The position numbers and the translations under genes are program-made. 46,044 bases of DNA. Origin: Taishania pollutisoli (GTDB lineage Bacteria > Bacteroidota > Bacteroidia > Flavobacteriales_D > Crocinitomicaceae). Positions 32,089 through 41,802 of the stretch are shown here, piece by piece (position 1 is the first letter of the stretch; every line of letters begins with the position of its first letter). Location of the stretch: NCBI RefSeq assembly GCF_014518315.1, contig NZ_JACVEL010000015.1:1-46044 (forward strand). Reading direction: 5' to 3'. The notes beneath the pieces were generated by a model that made no database searches, was not told the DNA's origin, and saw only the letters and a list, made by a program, of their open reading frames with translations.

Positions 32089-35000
32089 CTATCGCCCCTC
32101 TACATGTACAAACCCATGTTGTTTATTCCCATTGGGTAATTCAAGTATATATGTATACACTCCTCCGGTTACATAGAGTCCGGATTTGTCTCTCCCGTCC
32201 CATGTATTGTTGTAATTGTCGGAAGTGTACACAACATTTCCCCAACGATTCAGAATGGTTAGTTTTGAATGAGGAGCCAGCCCTGCAATAATGAAATAAT
32301 CATTAACACCATCGCCGTTTGCGGTAATCACATTCGGAACGACAAACGGCCATTCAATGATCATTGTCATTGAATCGTAACATCCGCTGGCAGAATAAGC
32401 ATACAATGTAATGGCACTTGGTCCGTCGAGTTGTTCAAATAAAACGGAAGGATTAGTGGCCGTTGTTGAAGTTCCGTTCGGCAATACCCATACATAATTA
32501 GTAGCATTGGTACTTTCATTAACCGTTTGAACCGTAATACTGGATTGTTGGATGAGGTTGAATTGTGCATCCGGTAGCACTTCAATACAGTAACTGTCAT
32601 TTTGATTAACAGTTGTTGTACAACCATTCGCATCTGTGGCGACAAAAGATACATCCTGACACCCTGGGTCTGTTTCTGTGAAGAGAGCTCCCGAACAATC
32701 TCCTGTAACAACCTGCCCATTCACATACCAGGTACAATTCCCATTCGGAACGACACTGGAGGGTATTAACGTTACTTCTGCAGGCAGACAGTCTTCCGCT
32801 TGTGAAATAAAGGTAACATTCGGCGGTGTGGTAACCGTTAAGTTCAAGGTTGTGATCACATCACATCCGTTTGCATCTTGTGTTGTATGCGTAGCGACAG
32901 CCGCTCCTCCGGAAGTAATTGTCTGACCGTTCCATGAAAACGGTAAATCATAATTACAAATCTGAATGTTATCCGTCAGGTTCGTTTCATTATTGACATT
33001 GGCTACCGCTGTTACAACAGAACTCTGACATCCGTTTAAGGTTCCCGTAATGGCATATGTAACAGTCCCTCCGGTTCCGGATGCGGTCAATGCCTGGGAA
33101 ATGGTATTTCCAGAACCGTTTGATGATCCGATAATATTTGTCGGTGCAGCGATCCAGTTGAACGTTGCTCCTGCAGGAACAGAGGTCAGTTGGAAGTTCG
33201 TCGTTCCGGACACGCAGAATGATTGTTGTGCAGGTGTCACCTGAATTTGCGGAACAGGGTTCACCGTAATATTGACAGAATTGACACTTTCACATCCATC
33301 CACATTGGTTCCTGTTACAGTATATGTTTCACTGCTGGACGGCGATGCTGTTACTGTACTTCCGCTTGTTGTATTTAATCCTGTTGCCGGAGACCAGGCG
33401 TAAGTATTTGCCCCGCTTACTGTAATTGATTGAGAAGCTCCGTTACAAATGGTTGCAGCAGTTGGATTAAACGTCAATACCGGTAATGCGGAAACAGTGA
33501 CAGATGCAGTTACCGGTGTTCCGAAGCAGCCATCCAACTCAGGAGTAATCGAATACGTAGCAGATCCGTTGGTTGAACCTGTTGTTGTCAATATTTGAGT
33601 AATGGTGTTACCCGTTCCGTTTGCGCTTCCGTTTGTTCCCGTTCCGGATACTGTCCAGTCGAATGTTGTCCCTGACAAGTTAGAGGTAATCTGAAAATCA
33701 GTTGCTTCTCCGGAACAGATCAAATCAGTTGTCGGTGTAACTGTTGCAGTTGGCACCGGTTTGGTAACCACAGCACAGGTATCTGTCCCGCTACAATTGT
33801 AACGGTCAGTAACGGTTACAATATACGTAGCATCTGTTGTCGGTACGGTTTGCGATTGCGTCGTTGCTCCGTTGTTCCATGAATAGGTATATGGATTCGA
33901 ACCTAAAATCGGATCTGCAGCAGCGATAACTGTTGTTTCATTGCTACAGACGATCACATCAGGTGTTGAAATCACCGGACAGAGGTTCACTTCAATGATC
34001 GATTTGGCGTTCGCCGTATTACAGTTCAGGTCATTCCAGAGTCCGTCCGGGTATATTTGTGTACATCCTTCATTACCTCCTGAATTATTCGGTTCTCCCG
34101 GAGCCCAGTTCGTATACGTAACAGGAGCCTGATCGTACCATACAAAATTTCCTTCTTCCGCTTCATCATTGAAACCAATCCAGATGACACCGGCTTCATT
34201 GATCCGGTTCAATTCATTCATAATGCATTCATTTTCCTGTGCATCCTGTACCGAAATCAGATTGGCTCCGTATATCTGTGCAAATGCCTGTGCGCTGCTT
34301 CCGGAGTTCGGAGAAGGATTTAAGAAATACATACTACAGTCACTGTAACAAAGCGGTAATTCCAGGCATCCCGCTCCTAAGAATGTTGAACGGATCAATT
34401 CGATGTCACAGGTGTTCGCTACCGGATCAGGACAGCCGACGGAATTTGTTCCATAATCACACGGACACAAATCATCCAGGTCGTTTACACCATCCCCGTC
34501 CGAATCCATGTTGGCGCTGTTCGTGCCATTTGCTACTAAGAGAAGTCCGTAGGGATTTGTCGCTCCTACAGGCGAACTCGGCGCATTGTAAACAAGAATA
34601 TCCACATAGTTCGTCCCAACTACCCACGGTCCGTTGAGGTAAATATTCAATTGGTTCCCGGGGCCGAAACCTCCTCCTGAAATTCCCTGGGAGTTTCCAT
34701 TGATAAAAACATCAATTATGCTGTTGTCAACATATCCGTCAAAACTCAGGATGTAATTTCCCTGAACGGTTACACTATTTCCATTACAATCCGGAGGTAA
34801 ATTGAGTGTTAGACGAAAATACCGGTACCCATGTGCAGTGTTGGTTGCACAATTACTTTCTGTTCCCGTAATCCAGTTCCCGTTGTTTAAAGGAGGCGTT
34901 AGCGTCGAAGGATCGACCCATGCCCCCGGGGCACAGTTGTTATTGATCAGCGTGGGACCGTATGTCTGTCCCATCGGATTCCCCGGAAGTGTTGTCGACC

Positions 35001-35142
35001 AGGGAGAACACAACCAGATCGGGTCTTGCGTGCCGGGTGCTCCCTGTCCGGTAGACAGCGTTGCGGGATTTGGAAAATACTGTGCGATTGAAAATTGACA
35101 GAGTAGTAATAATAAAAGAGTTGATAAGGTAATTCTTTTCAT
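32089..35142 (-). CDS. Large type IX-secreted protein with a C-type lectin domain
   Basis: 1017 residues. Signal peptide 1-20 (FSIAQ). A lectin-like N-terminal part leads to a TSP3-type calcium segment (211-240, [12 protein letters not shown]). A C-type lectin domain (about 255-392) has WIGFNDE, the EPN sugar/calcium triplet (350-352) and WND (369-371). Residues 400 to about 930 form several Ig/PKD-like repeats with phrases such as [10 protein letters not shown] and [11 protein letters not shown]. The last 80 residues are a gliding-motility/CHU_C type B sorting domain ([15 protein letters not shown] to GFVHVEGR). So it is exported by the type IX system and attached at the surface. Probable adhesin or sugar-binding protein. 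A leader of about 76 bases follows a TATTTTTG at 35229-35222. Confidence 0.93.
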   Translation of the reverse strand: MKRITLSTLLLLLLCQFSIAQYFPNPATLSTGQGAPGTQDPIWLCSPWSTTLPGNPMGQTYGPTLINNNCAPGAWVDPSTLTPPLNNGNWITGTESNCATNTAHGYRYFRLTLNLPPDCNGNSVTVQGNYILSFDGYVDNSIIDVFINGNSQGISGGGFGPGNQLNIYLNGPWVVGTNYVDILVYNAPSSPVGATNPYGLLLVANGTNSANMDSDGDGVNDLDDLCPCDYGTNSVGCPDPVANTCDIELIRSTFLGAGCLELPLCYSDCSMYFLNPSPNSGSSAQAFAQIYGANLISVQDAQENECIMNELNRINEAGVIWIGFNDEAEEGNFVWYDQAPVTYTNWAPGEPNNSGGNEGCTQIYPDGLWNDLNCNTANAKSIIEVNLCPVISTPDVIVCSNETTVIAAADPILGSNPYTYSWNNGATTQSQTVPTTDATYIVTVTDRYNCSGTDTCAVVTKPVPTATVTPTTDLICSGEATDFQITSNLSGTTFDWTVSGTGTNGSANGTGNTITQILTTTGSTNGSATYSITPELDGCFGTPVTASVTVSALPVLTFNPTAATICNGASQSITVSGANTYAWSPATGLNTTSGSTVTASPSSSETYTVTGTNVDGCESVNSVNITVNPVPQIQVTPAQQSFCVSGTTNFQLTSVPAGATFNWIAAPTNIIGSSNGSGNTISQALTASGTGGTVTYAITGTLNGCQSSVVTAVANVNNETNLTDNIQICNYDLPFSWNGQTITSGGAAVATHTTQDANGCDVITTLNLTVTTPPNVTFISQAEDCLPAEVTLIPSSVVPNGNCTWYVNGQVVTGDCSGALFTETDPGCQDVSFVATDANGCTTTVNQNDSYCIEVLPDAQFNLIQQSSITVQTVNESTNATNYVWVLPNGTSTTATNPSVLFEQLDGPSAITLYAYSASGCYDSMTMIIEWPFVVPNVITANGDGVNDYFIIAGLAPHSKLTILNRWGNVVYTSDNYNNTWDGRDKSGLYVTGGVYTYILELPNGNKQHGFVHVEGR

Positions 35143-35221
35143 TTTTTAGTAGCTTTAGTCTTTTAGTGTTCAAAACGAAAAAACAACTTAAAAAGTTGTC
35201 TGACAATAAAAAAAGTTTCTG

Positions 35222-35229
35222 CAAAAATA
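35222..35229 (-). promoter_or_regulatory. Putative -7 element (TATTTTTG) for the lectin-domain gene
   Basis: Exact TAnnTTTG match on the minus strand; leader would be about 76 bases. Confidence 0.3.
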
Positions 35230-35305
35230 ATATAAAGAGTTTAAAGTCATATACTTTTTTGTCCGTTTGGAATATTTTTTTAATAAACCTGATTTGATTT
35301 AGTTC

Positions 35306-35313
35306 TAATTTTG
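35306..35313 (+). promoter_or_regulatory. Putative -7 element (TAATTTTG) at the kinase start
   Basis: TAATTTTGCACC is a typical -7 context and lies only 5 bases before the ATG at 35319; transcription would begin at or next to the start codon. Confidence 0.45.
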
Positions 35314-35318
35314 CACCT

Positions 35319-36386
35319 ATGGAATACAAAATCCCGGTCGACGATCTGTTTAAGTATAGTTTCAAATTCTCACTGTTCATTATGCTCACAGCGTTTGTGA
35401 GTATCTATGTGATGGAAGGAGATCTGAAAATTGTGATTTTCCGTACAATCATGGCGTTCGTACAATTTTACGGATGTTTTCTCATTAACATCTACCTGTA
35501 CTTGAAAATGCAGAAACGGGAAGGGCCGTTTAGTGAGCGACTGAAGATCATTGCAGGAATTCTCATTACGATCGTTTTTACAAGTATTACCACAATTACG
35601 ACGCAATACGCCATGAAAATAGGGTGGTTGCCCAATGATTTAAATGATGAACGAATCCTGGAAGTATTCAATAGCTGGAAAGTCTATATTTTCATTCCTT
35701 TTCTTGCTACCGTTATTTTTACAACAGTTCATTTCTTCCACCGGTTTGTGATTCTGGCCTATGCCACCAAACAGTCCGAGCTGGAAGTCGTAAGACTGCA
35801 GACAGCGAACGCGGAAACAACGAACCAATTGCTCAAACAGCAAATTCAACCGCACTTCTTGTTCAATGCATTGAATACACTCAAGTCGTTGATCAAAAAA
35901 CAACCGGATGTTGCTGAAAATTACCTGATTCAGCTGTCAGATTTTTTAAGAGCTTCTATTTCCGGACACAGAACAGATACCGTGTCTTTAAGGGAGGAAT
36001 TGACGTTGTGTGAGAATTACATGCAAATGCAAAAGACCCGGTTCGGAGAAGCGTTGAAGTACCAGGTGGACATTCCCGAAGACTACTTTGACCGGTACTC
36101 AATTCCTTTTTTCTCTCTTCAGCCTTTGCTGGAAAATGCGATTAAGCACAACGAGCTGACAAAACAATCGCCGTTGTCCATTCAACTGTTTGTAGAAGGA
36201 AAAGACATTCTTGTAAAGAACAACCTGCGACTGAAAAAAAACGTGGAAACATCGACCGGAAACGGATTGACCAACTTAAAAGAACGCTACCGGATTTTGT
36301 TTGATGAAGAAATAAAAATTGAACAGACAGCAGATGCGTTCATTGTGGGGATTAAATTAATTTCAAATGAAAATCGTAGTAATTGA
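35319..36386 (+). CDS. LytS-type sensor histidine kinase
   Basis: 355 residues. Four hydrophobic segments occupy residues 1-155, then a coiled linker. The His_kinase block TTNQLLKQQIQPHFLFNALN carries the phospho-accepting histidine (QPHFLFN, about residue 189). An ATPase domain follows with the N box PLLENAIKHNEL and G box GNGLTNLKERY. The short N-terminal membrane region contains no known sensor domain, so the signal is unknown. Its end overlaps the LytTR regulator by 20 bases, so the pair is co-transcribed. The start ATG is almost on the predicted transcription start. Confidence 0.93.
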   Translation: MEYKIPVDDLFKYSFKFSLFIMLTAFVSIYVMEGDLKIVIFRTIMAFVQFYGCFLINIYLYLKMQKREGPFSERLKIIAGILITIVFTSITTITTQYAMKIGWLPNDLNDERILEVFNSWKVYIFIPFLATVIFTTVHFFHRFVILAYATKQSELEVVRLQTANAETTNQLLKQQIQPHFLFNALNTLKSLIKKQPDVAENYLIQLSDFLRASISGHRTDTVSLREELTLCENYMQMQKTRFGEALKYQVDIPEDYFDRYSIPFFSLQPLLENAIKHNELTKQSPLSIQLFVEGKDILVKNNLRLKKNVETSTGNGLTNLKERYRILFDEEIKIEQTADAFIVGIKLISNENRSN

Positions 36387-37125
36387 AGACGAGCAATTAA
36401 TTGCGGAAGACCTGATTGATATCTTGAAGATAATCAGTCCGGATTGTGAGATTGTGGCACACCTCTCCAGTGTGAGAGAAGGAAATGACTTCTTTTCAGG
36501 GAATTACCAGGTAGACCTTATTTTTAGCGATATTCAACTGGGAGACGGTCTGAGTTTTGAACTGTTTAAAAACTTTCAACCCCATATCCCGGTTATTTTT
36601 TGTACAGCCTATGATGAATATGCGATTGAAGCCTTTAAAGCCAACGGAATCGATTACATTCTGAAACCATATTCAGCCAAAAATATAAAGGAAGCGCTGG
36701 AACATTACTCGAATTTAAAAGCAGGGTTTATTGCCGGGGAACAAAATTTATCCAAATCAATTGATGACTTTACCTCTAAAACGGCTTCCCATACCACCAT
36801 TTTAGTTCACCACAAAGAGAAAATCATTCCATTGAGTGTTACGGAGATTGCATTGGCCTATATCCGTAATGAAATGGTCTTTCTACGCACCTTCGAAGGA
36901 GTCAATTACATGATCAATAAAAGCCTGGATGAACTGGATCAGCTATTGGGTACGGATTTTTACAGGGCCAACCGCCAATTCATCGTTAACCGGATGGCAG
37001 TTCAGGACGTTACTACTTTTTTGTCACGCAAGTACTCCGTCAACCTGACGATCCCGTTTCCAGAACAAATAACAGTCAGTAAAGAAAAAATGACCGCTTT
37101 CCTGAAATGGCTGAGAAAAGAGTAA
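36367..37125 (+). CDS. LytTR-type response regulator
   Basis: 252 residues. The receiver domain (1-120) has E7/D8, phospho-acceptor D55, T80 and K100. A LytTR DNA-binding domain fills residues 145-250, with TTILVHHKEKIIPLSV, the YRANRQFIVNRMAV block and ISKEKMTAFLKWL-like C-terminal strands. LytTR domains bind imperfect direct repeats. It overlaps the kinase gene by 20 bases and ends two bases before the convergent NUDIX gene. No obvious operator lies upstream of the pair. Confidence 0.93.
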   Translation: MKIVVIEDEQLIAEDLIDILKIISPDCEIVAHLSSVREGNDFFSGNYQVDLIFSDIQLGDGLSFELFKNFQPHIPVIFCTAYDEYAIEAFKANGIDYILKPYSAKNIKEALEHYSNLKAGFIAGEQNLSKSIDDFTSKTASHTTILVHHKEKIIPLSVTEIALAYIRNEMVFLRTFEGVNYMINKSLDELDQLLGTDFYRANRQFIVNRMAVQDVTTFLSRKYSVNLTIPFPEQITVSKEKMTAFLKWLRKE

Positions 37126-37126
37126 A

Positions 37127-37756
37127 TCAACTCAGCAGCTCTCTGAATTCACTCAGAATAATTGCAGTTGCTCCCCATACAACATGATTGTCAATATCAA
37201 AATAAGGAACGTCTTTCAGATTCATTCCTGAAGATACCCGGATTGTTGTCGTTTTTACAATGGATTTGCGTCGAAGATCTGCAACAGGAAATTGAATGAT
37301 CTTTGCAACCTCTCGTGCGTCGGGAAGAAATGGTTGAGGTCCTTCACAAAAGTACAGAAACGGTTGGACAGAAAACTTACTGACAGGAATAAACAATTCT
37401 GTTAGCTGTCCCAGGTAATGTTCTTCGGAAAGTTTCCACCCGATTTCTTCCTCTGTTTCCCGTCGTGCAGTGTATTCCATTGTCAGGTCATCCGGTTCTG
37501 CTTTTCCGCCCGGAAGACTGATTTGTCCCCCGTGATTACCATTGTAATCGGGACGTTGAATAAGAATGGAATGTACGTTATTGTCGACCGGGTAACAAAC
37601 AATGGCAACGGCGGATGCCCTGTATTCTTCAATGTCGGGAACTTCTTCACGAATCAACGGACGTTTCCCGGGAGTCAGCAACTTGTGCGCTTCGATACCT
37701 GGTAGCGGATGGTTAAAAGAAGTACGTATTTGCGTAAGAAATTCTTCCGAAGTCAT
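37127..37756 (-). CDS. NUDIX hydrolase, CoA pyrophosphatase type
   Basis: 209 residues. The NudL/UPF0035 signature HGGQISLPGG (75-84) runs into the NUDIX box GGKAEPDDLTMEYTARRETE (83-102) and EEIGW, with the metal-binding RETEEE (99-104). Proteins with this double signature hydrolyse CoA and acyl-CoA. One expected acidic residue of the NUDIX box is Asp (D90) rather than Glu, as is usual in this subgroup. The ATG overlaps the stop of the preceding lipoprotein gene by one base (TAATG), indicating coupled translation. Ends two bases from the LytTR gene, tail to tail. Confidence 0.93.
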   Translation of the reverse strand: MTSEEFLTQIRTSFNHPLPGIEAHKLLTPGKRPLIREEVPDIEEYRASAVAIVCYPVDNNVHSILIQRPDYNGNHGGQISLPGGKAEPDDLTMEYTARRETEEEIGWKLSEEHYLGQLTELFIPVSKFSVQPFLYFCEGPQPFLPDAREVAKIIQFPVADLRRKSIVKTTTIRVSSGMNLKDVPYFDIDNHVVWGATAIILSEFRELLS

Positions 37757-38349
37757 TACCGTATGGATTTAATCAGCGACAGGAAGTCATCCAGGAGATA
37801 AGACATGTTATCCTTTCCGGCAACCATCTGGACAACATAAAAATTACCTTTAAATGAAATGGTTCCGATGAGGTAGTGCAGGTCGTAATTATTTCCATTG
37901 TGTGTATCCTCCACCGATTGCATCCAACCTTTTTTCTTCGTTTTTGAATACAATTCAATCGGTTCTGAAACAATTGAATTTTGACTTGCAGCCTTGCGTT
38001 TTTTTACGAAGTAATCCCTCAGTGCTTCCAGATCCGGTTGGTTTTCCTGCTCATTCTGAAATTGAATGCCGGATAGCGATGCTGGTGTAAACCGTTCGAT
38101 GGACACCAGGATTTCCGTATTGGGTGTGCTGTAAGTGAGCGAGTTTGCCGAATTGAGTGAGAAATGAGAATAATAATCTGTTTCAAATAATTCAGAAAGC
38201 TCAAACCGGATTCCCAGGCCGTTTCTGCCTGTAGGATTCGGTAGATTTAAATCATTTTCCTCAATTTTTTTTTGTGTCTGGTTAACAGATCCCGGGCATC
38301 CCGTAAGAAGAAAACCGAGTAAAGGAATAAGCAACAAATGGATTCTCAT
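37756..38349 (-). CDS. Hypothetical lipoprotein
   Basis: 197 residues with a lipobox LLTGC (acyl cysteine C18). The mature part has no motif I recognise. It has a beta-rich start (GLGIRFELSELFETDYY), a helical middle (DLEALRDYFVKKRKAAS) and a final block (IGTISFKGNFYVVQMVAG, then YLLDDFLSLIKSI) with the length and shape of small lipid- or ligand-binding domains. It is translationally coupled to the CoA-pyrophosphatase gene (one-base overlap), so the two are one operon. Its cellular role is not known. The 208-base region upstream is shared with the divergent OMP receptor gene. Confidence 0.78.
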   Translation of the reverse strand: MRIHLLLIPLLGFLLTGCPGSVNQTQKKIEENDLNLPNPTGRNGLGIRFELSELFETDYYSHFSLNSANSLTYSTPNTEILVSIERFTPASLSGIQFQNEQENQPDLEALRDYFVKKRKAASQNSIVSEPIELYSKTKKKGWMQSVEDTHNGNNYDLHYLIGTISFKGNFYVVQMVAGKDNMSYLLDDFLSLIKSIR

Positions 38350-38474
38350 GACTCTAAATTACAGATTTTATCCATATTCAATTCTATTTTTTGGGAATTT
38401 GTTAAACTGTGTTAGTTTTTTGTTAAAACTGGATGTGCCGGGAACCGGAAAAACTGAAAATCTGCTAAAGATCG

Positions 38475-38482
38475 TATATTCG
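38475..38482 (+). promoter_or_regulatory. Putative -7 element (TATATTCG)
   Basis: One base off TAnnTTTG; leader to the ATG at 38558 would be about 72 bases. No -33 TTG at the usual spacing. Confidence 0.25.
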
Positions 38483-38557
38483 TGACGCGTTAAAAACCGG
38501 ATGCGTTAAAAACAAGTTGAAAAATAAGTTGTTACGCTGCTAATAATAGAGTTAAAC

Positions 38558-40990
38558 ATGACCAGGTATTATTTCTTTTTTCTTTTATTTCTTCCCGTAA
38601 TTACTTTTGGACAGACAACTGTTTCCGGAGAAGTGGCAGACAGTGTTACAGGACAGGCAATGGAATTTGTGTCCGTAAAACTGTTTACTGAAAAAGATTC
38701 GGTGCTGAAAACGGGAGCCTACACCGATGAAAAGGGAAAGTTTATCATGGATAATATCCCGGGAGGGAATTACTACATTGTGGTAGGATTCTCCGGGTAC
38801 GAGGACAAGCAGATCAGCTCGGTTAAATTAACAGGACAACCGGTCTATTCAATCGGAAGAGTTGCACTCGCCCCCGTCAACTTGAAGCAAATTGATGAGC
38901 TGGTTGTTGTCGGGAAGATGGAAGTACTCAGTGCCGGGATTGACAAAAAAGTATACAATGTAGATCAGGATATTGTGGCGAGAGGTGCAGGAGCGGATGA
39001 GGTGTTGAACAATATTCCTTCCATTACCCTGGATGAAGAAGGACGCGTCTCCCTGAGAGGAGAAGGAAGTGTAACGATCCTAATCAACGGACAACCCAGC
39101 TCACTGACAGGATCGGGAGGAGATTTGCTGAGCAGTATTCCGGCCAGTACAATCGAACGGATTGAAGTGGTTACCAATCCGTCAGCAAAATATGATCCTG
39201 ACGGAACTTCCGGTATTATCAACATCGTGTTGAAAAAGAACAAGGTCAGAGGAATCAACGGGCAGATTGCGGCAACAGGAGGCATTCCCGGACATGACCA
39301 CAAGTTGAACGCAGCATTGAGCTTCCGCAACGATAAACTGAACGTTTACGGATCTTACGCATTTGACTACATGGAAGGATACAGAAACAATTTTGGTGAC
39401 ATTGAACGGGTAATCGGAACAGATTCATTAATGAACTTAAATCAGACACGTTATGGAACTGATTTTAAACGCGGACACATGGCACGCCTGGGATTGGATT
39501 GGTACCTGAGCAATAACAGTACATTCGGAATCTCCGGAAACGGACAGATCAGTGCAAGAAGAAGAACCGGAGATCAGTTGAATGAACAGTTTATCGCCTC
39601 CGAATCCGTTACCAATGAATGGGTGAGACGTTCCGAAGAGCCGGAAAACAGAAAAGGAATTGATTTAAATGCCTATTTCAACCACAATTTTAAGAATGAA
39701 TTGAGTAAATTTTCTTCCAGTATTAATTATTCGACATCCGACCGAACGGAGGATGGGTACTTCAGCCAGGATTACCGGGTATTCGGAGGAGCCATTACAA
39801 CCATGAATACAATCTACCAGAATCAATATTCGGCCAGCAACGACGGGATTTTTACCGCGCAGGCCGATTACGAACAGATTGTACCTAAAATAAAAGCACG
39901 CTATGAAGTAGGAATCAAAGCCATTCTTCGGGATGAAAAACTGAATTCATCTTCTGCCTCATACGATTATGCCTTACAGGATTTTGTTACAGATACATTT
40001 GCAACATACGATTACAAATACAATGAAAATGTGTACAGTGCATATGGTACGTTTGGACAGGAATTAGGAAAATTGAAGTATCAGGCGGGATTGAGAGGAG
40101 AATATGTACTGCAGGATCCGCGTTTGCTTTCTGAAAATAAAACCTATACAAAAGAATATGCGCAGTTATATCCTTCCGCTCACGTTCGCTATGCGACGGG
40201 AGAACGTTCAGAGATCAGTTTTGGTTATTCCAGACGGATTAACCGCCCGAACTCAAGAGACCTGAATCCGTTTACAAACTATTCGGATCCATTCAACCTG
40301 CGGACAGGAAACCCGGATCTGAAACCTGAATTCATTCACTCATTTGACCTGGGATATACACAAACCTTTAAATCCATGTCATTGACCGGAAGTGTATATT
40401 ACCGTCATACAACGGATGTCATCCAGCGGGTTAAGATTTTCTACGATGACAATACCGCAGCGGTGACAATGGCGAATATCGATGTCAGCCAGACAGTTGG
40501 AGGGGAGCTGATTTTTCAGTTCCGTCCGCTGCCATGGTGGAGAAATACCATCTCATTCAACGGAAATTATATTGATTACCAAAATGCGTCTACAGCATCT
40601 GATAACTGGAACAACAGTGGGTTTAACTGGGGAGTAAAATACAATGGAAGTATCGATTTTTGGAAAAAGACAGCAACGTTTCAGGTCAATGCGACCTACA
40701 ATGCACCCCGGGTGACAGCACAAGGAATTATTTACCTGTGGAACTTTGTTGATATTGCCGTTCAAAAGCAATTTTTCGGAAAGAAATTTTCTGTCGGGGT
40801 AAAACTGGCGGATGTCTTTAATACGAAAGGCTTCAAAATGCGCATCGATCAGCCGACATTGAGACAATACTCGGATTTTGATTTTCAGACCAGACGCGTG
40901 TACCTTACGCTGACGTATAATTTCGGGAAAATGGAATTCTCACAAAAACAATTGCCGAAAGATACCGAAGGTGGAGGAGGTGATTTCTAA
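38558..40990 (+). CDS. Outer-membrane beta-barrel / TonB-receptor-like protein
   Basis: 810 residues. Signal peptide 1-19 (TFGQ), then a CarboxypepD_reg domain (about 22-105, VSGEVADSVTGQAMEFVSVK), a plug domain (about 120-225, with VYNVDQDIVARGAGADEVLN, SVTILINGQPSS, and ERIEVVTNPSAKYDPDG) and a barrel of the OMP_b-brl_3 type (RRINRPNSRDLNPFTNYSDP, RTGNPDLKPEF). The last residues are an unusual hydrophilic tail with a glycine run (DTEGGGGDF) ending in an aromatic. Ligand unknown. It is a single-gene unit, divergent from the lipoprotein/NUDIX operon. Confidence 0.92.
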   Translation: MTRYYFFFLLFLPVITFGQTTVSGEVADSVTGQAMEFVSVKLFTEKDSVLKTGAYTDEKGKFIMDNIPGGNYYIVVGFSGYEDKQISSVKLTGQPVYSIGRVALAPVNLKQIDELVVVGKMEVLSAGIDKKVYNVDQDIVARGAGADEVLNNIPSITLDEEGRVSLRGEGSVTILINGQPSSLTGSGGDLLSSIPASTIERIEVVTNPSAKYDPDGTSGIINIVLKKNKVRGINGQIAATGGIPGHDHKLNAALSFRNDKLNVYGSYAFDYMEGYRNNFGDIERVIGTDSLMNLNQTRYGTDFKRGHMARLGLDWYLSNNSTFGISGNGQISARRRTGDQLNEQFIASESVTNEWVRRSEEPENRKGIDLNAYFNHNFKNELSKFSSSINYSTSDRTEDGYFSQDYRVFGGAITTMNTIYQNQYSASNDGIFTAQADYEQIVPKIKARYEVGIKAILRDEKLNSSSASYDYALQDFVTDTFATYDYKYNENVYSAYGTFGQELGKLKYQAGLRGEYVLQDPRLLSENKTYTKEYAQLYPSAHVRYATGERSEISFGYSRRINRPNSRDLNPFTNYSDPFNLRTGNPDLKPEFIHSFDLGYTQTFKSMSLTGSVYYRHTTDVIQRVKIFYDDNTAAVTMANIDVSQTVGGELIFQFRPLPWWRNTISFNGNYIDYQNASTASDNWNNSGFNWGVKYNGSIDFWKKTATFQVNATYNAPRVTAQGIIYLWNFVDIAVQKQFFGKKFSVGVKLADVFNTKGFKMRIDQPTLRQYSDFDFQTRRVYLTLTYNFGKMEFSQKQLPKDTEGGGGDF

Positions 40991-40995
40991 AATAT

Positions 40996-41169
40996 TTAAA
41001 TCGTAGAAACAACCGGTTTGACTTTTTTATCCCCTTTTTTCTTCTGTTGAGAAACGCCCAATCCTTTCAGTGCCTCATCGAAAGGAGAGGCAGTCTTTCG
41101 CAATTTACTCGGTGCCTCCTGACCGTTTAATGTCGAGAGTCGTGTGTGGGTAATGGCTGCTTTTTTCAT
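40996..41169 (-). CDS. Small basic hypothetical protein (57 residues)
   Basis: An ATG at 41169 opens a 57-codon frame, starting MKKAAITHTRLSTLNGQEAP and ending KPVVSTI. It is rich in lysine (about 12 of 57), with a central helical patch SPFDEALKGLGV followed by QQKKKGDKKVKP. No signal peptide or membrane segment. It is too short for a usual length cut-off, but the codon use, the ATG context (AATAAAACTCATCGTT before it) and the absence of competing frames favour a real gene. It is convergent with the OMP gene, five bases from that stop. No family recognised. Confidence 0.6.
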   Translation of the reverse strand: MKKAAITHTRLSTLNGQEAPSKLRKTASPFDEALKGLGVSQQKKKGDKKVKPVVSTI

Positions 41170-41326
41170 AACGATGAGTTTTATTTTTTAGCAAGATACA
41201 CAATATATGTGCCAATCTATTAACGAATGATTAAACGGATCGGTTGGTTGAGTGAACGGGAAAAAGTGCAAAGGTATGATTGAATGATGTAAGTGACCGT
41301 AAATTTTCCCGATCATTCAAGAGTGA

Positions 41327-41354
41327 TTGACTGAATGAAAAATGATTATTTTTG
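41327..41354 (+). promoter_or_regulatory. Putative promoter of the dCMP deaminase gene
   Basis: TTG (41327-41329), a 17-base spacer and TATTTTTG (41347-41354), the last base only 7 bases before the ATG at 41362. Transcription would begin nearly at the start codon. Confidence 0.5.
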
Positions 41355-41361
41355 TAGGAAT

Positions 41362-41802
41362 ATGAGTGTGAAAGTAAACAAACAATTACGGTACGATCAG
41401 GCCTACCTGAAAATGGCAAAAAGCTGGTCAGAGCTATCTCACTGTAAGCGAAAAAAGGTCGGGGCCATCATCGTTAAAAACGATATGATTATCTCTGACG
41501 GATACAACGGGACACCATCGGGATTTGACAATTGCTGTGAAAACAGCCAGGGAGAAACACATTGGTATGTGCTGCATGCCGAGGCCAACGCTATCTTAAA
41601 AGTAGCCAAGTCGACCAACAACGCACACGGTGCAACCCTATATCTGACACTTTCTCCGTGTAAAGACTGCAGTAAGTTGATCTTACAGGCCGGTATCAGA
41701 CGAGTAGTATACGCAATGAATTACAAAGACACTTCGGGAGTTGACTTTTTGAAAAGTGCAGGGATTGAAGTGGAACAAATTAATGTCACAGATGGAGAAT
41801 AA
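41362..41802 (+). CDS. dCMP deaminase family protein
   Basis: 146 residues from ATG at 41362. Zinc-dependent deaminase motifs: LHAEANAIL (71-79; H72 and the catalytic E74) and SPCKDCSKLI (98-107; C100, C103). ISDGYNGTPSGFDNC (44-58) is the substrate-side block typical of dCMP deaminases, which supply dUMP for thymidylate synthesis. The frame opens nine codons earlier at 41335, but a promoter element covers those codons and family members start near MSVKVNKQLRYD. The S41 protease gene overlaps its 3' end by about 20 bases, so the two are co-translated. Confidence 0.92.
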   Translation: MSVKVNKQLRYDQAYLKMAKSWSELSHCKRKKVGAIIVKNDMIISDGYNGTPSGFDNCCENSQGETHWYVLHAEANAILKVAKSTNNAHGATLYLTLSPCKDCSKLILQAGIRRVVYAMNYKDTSGVDFLKSAGIEVEQINVTDGE

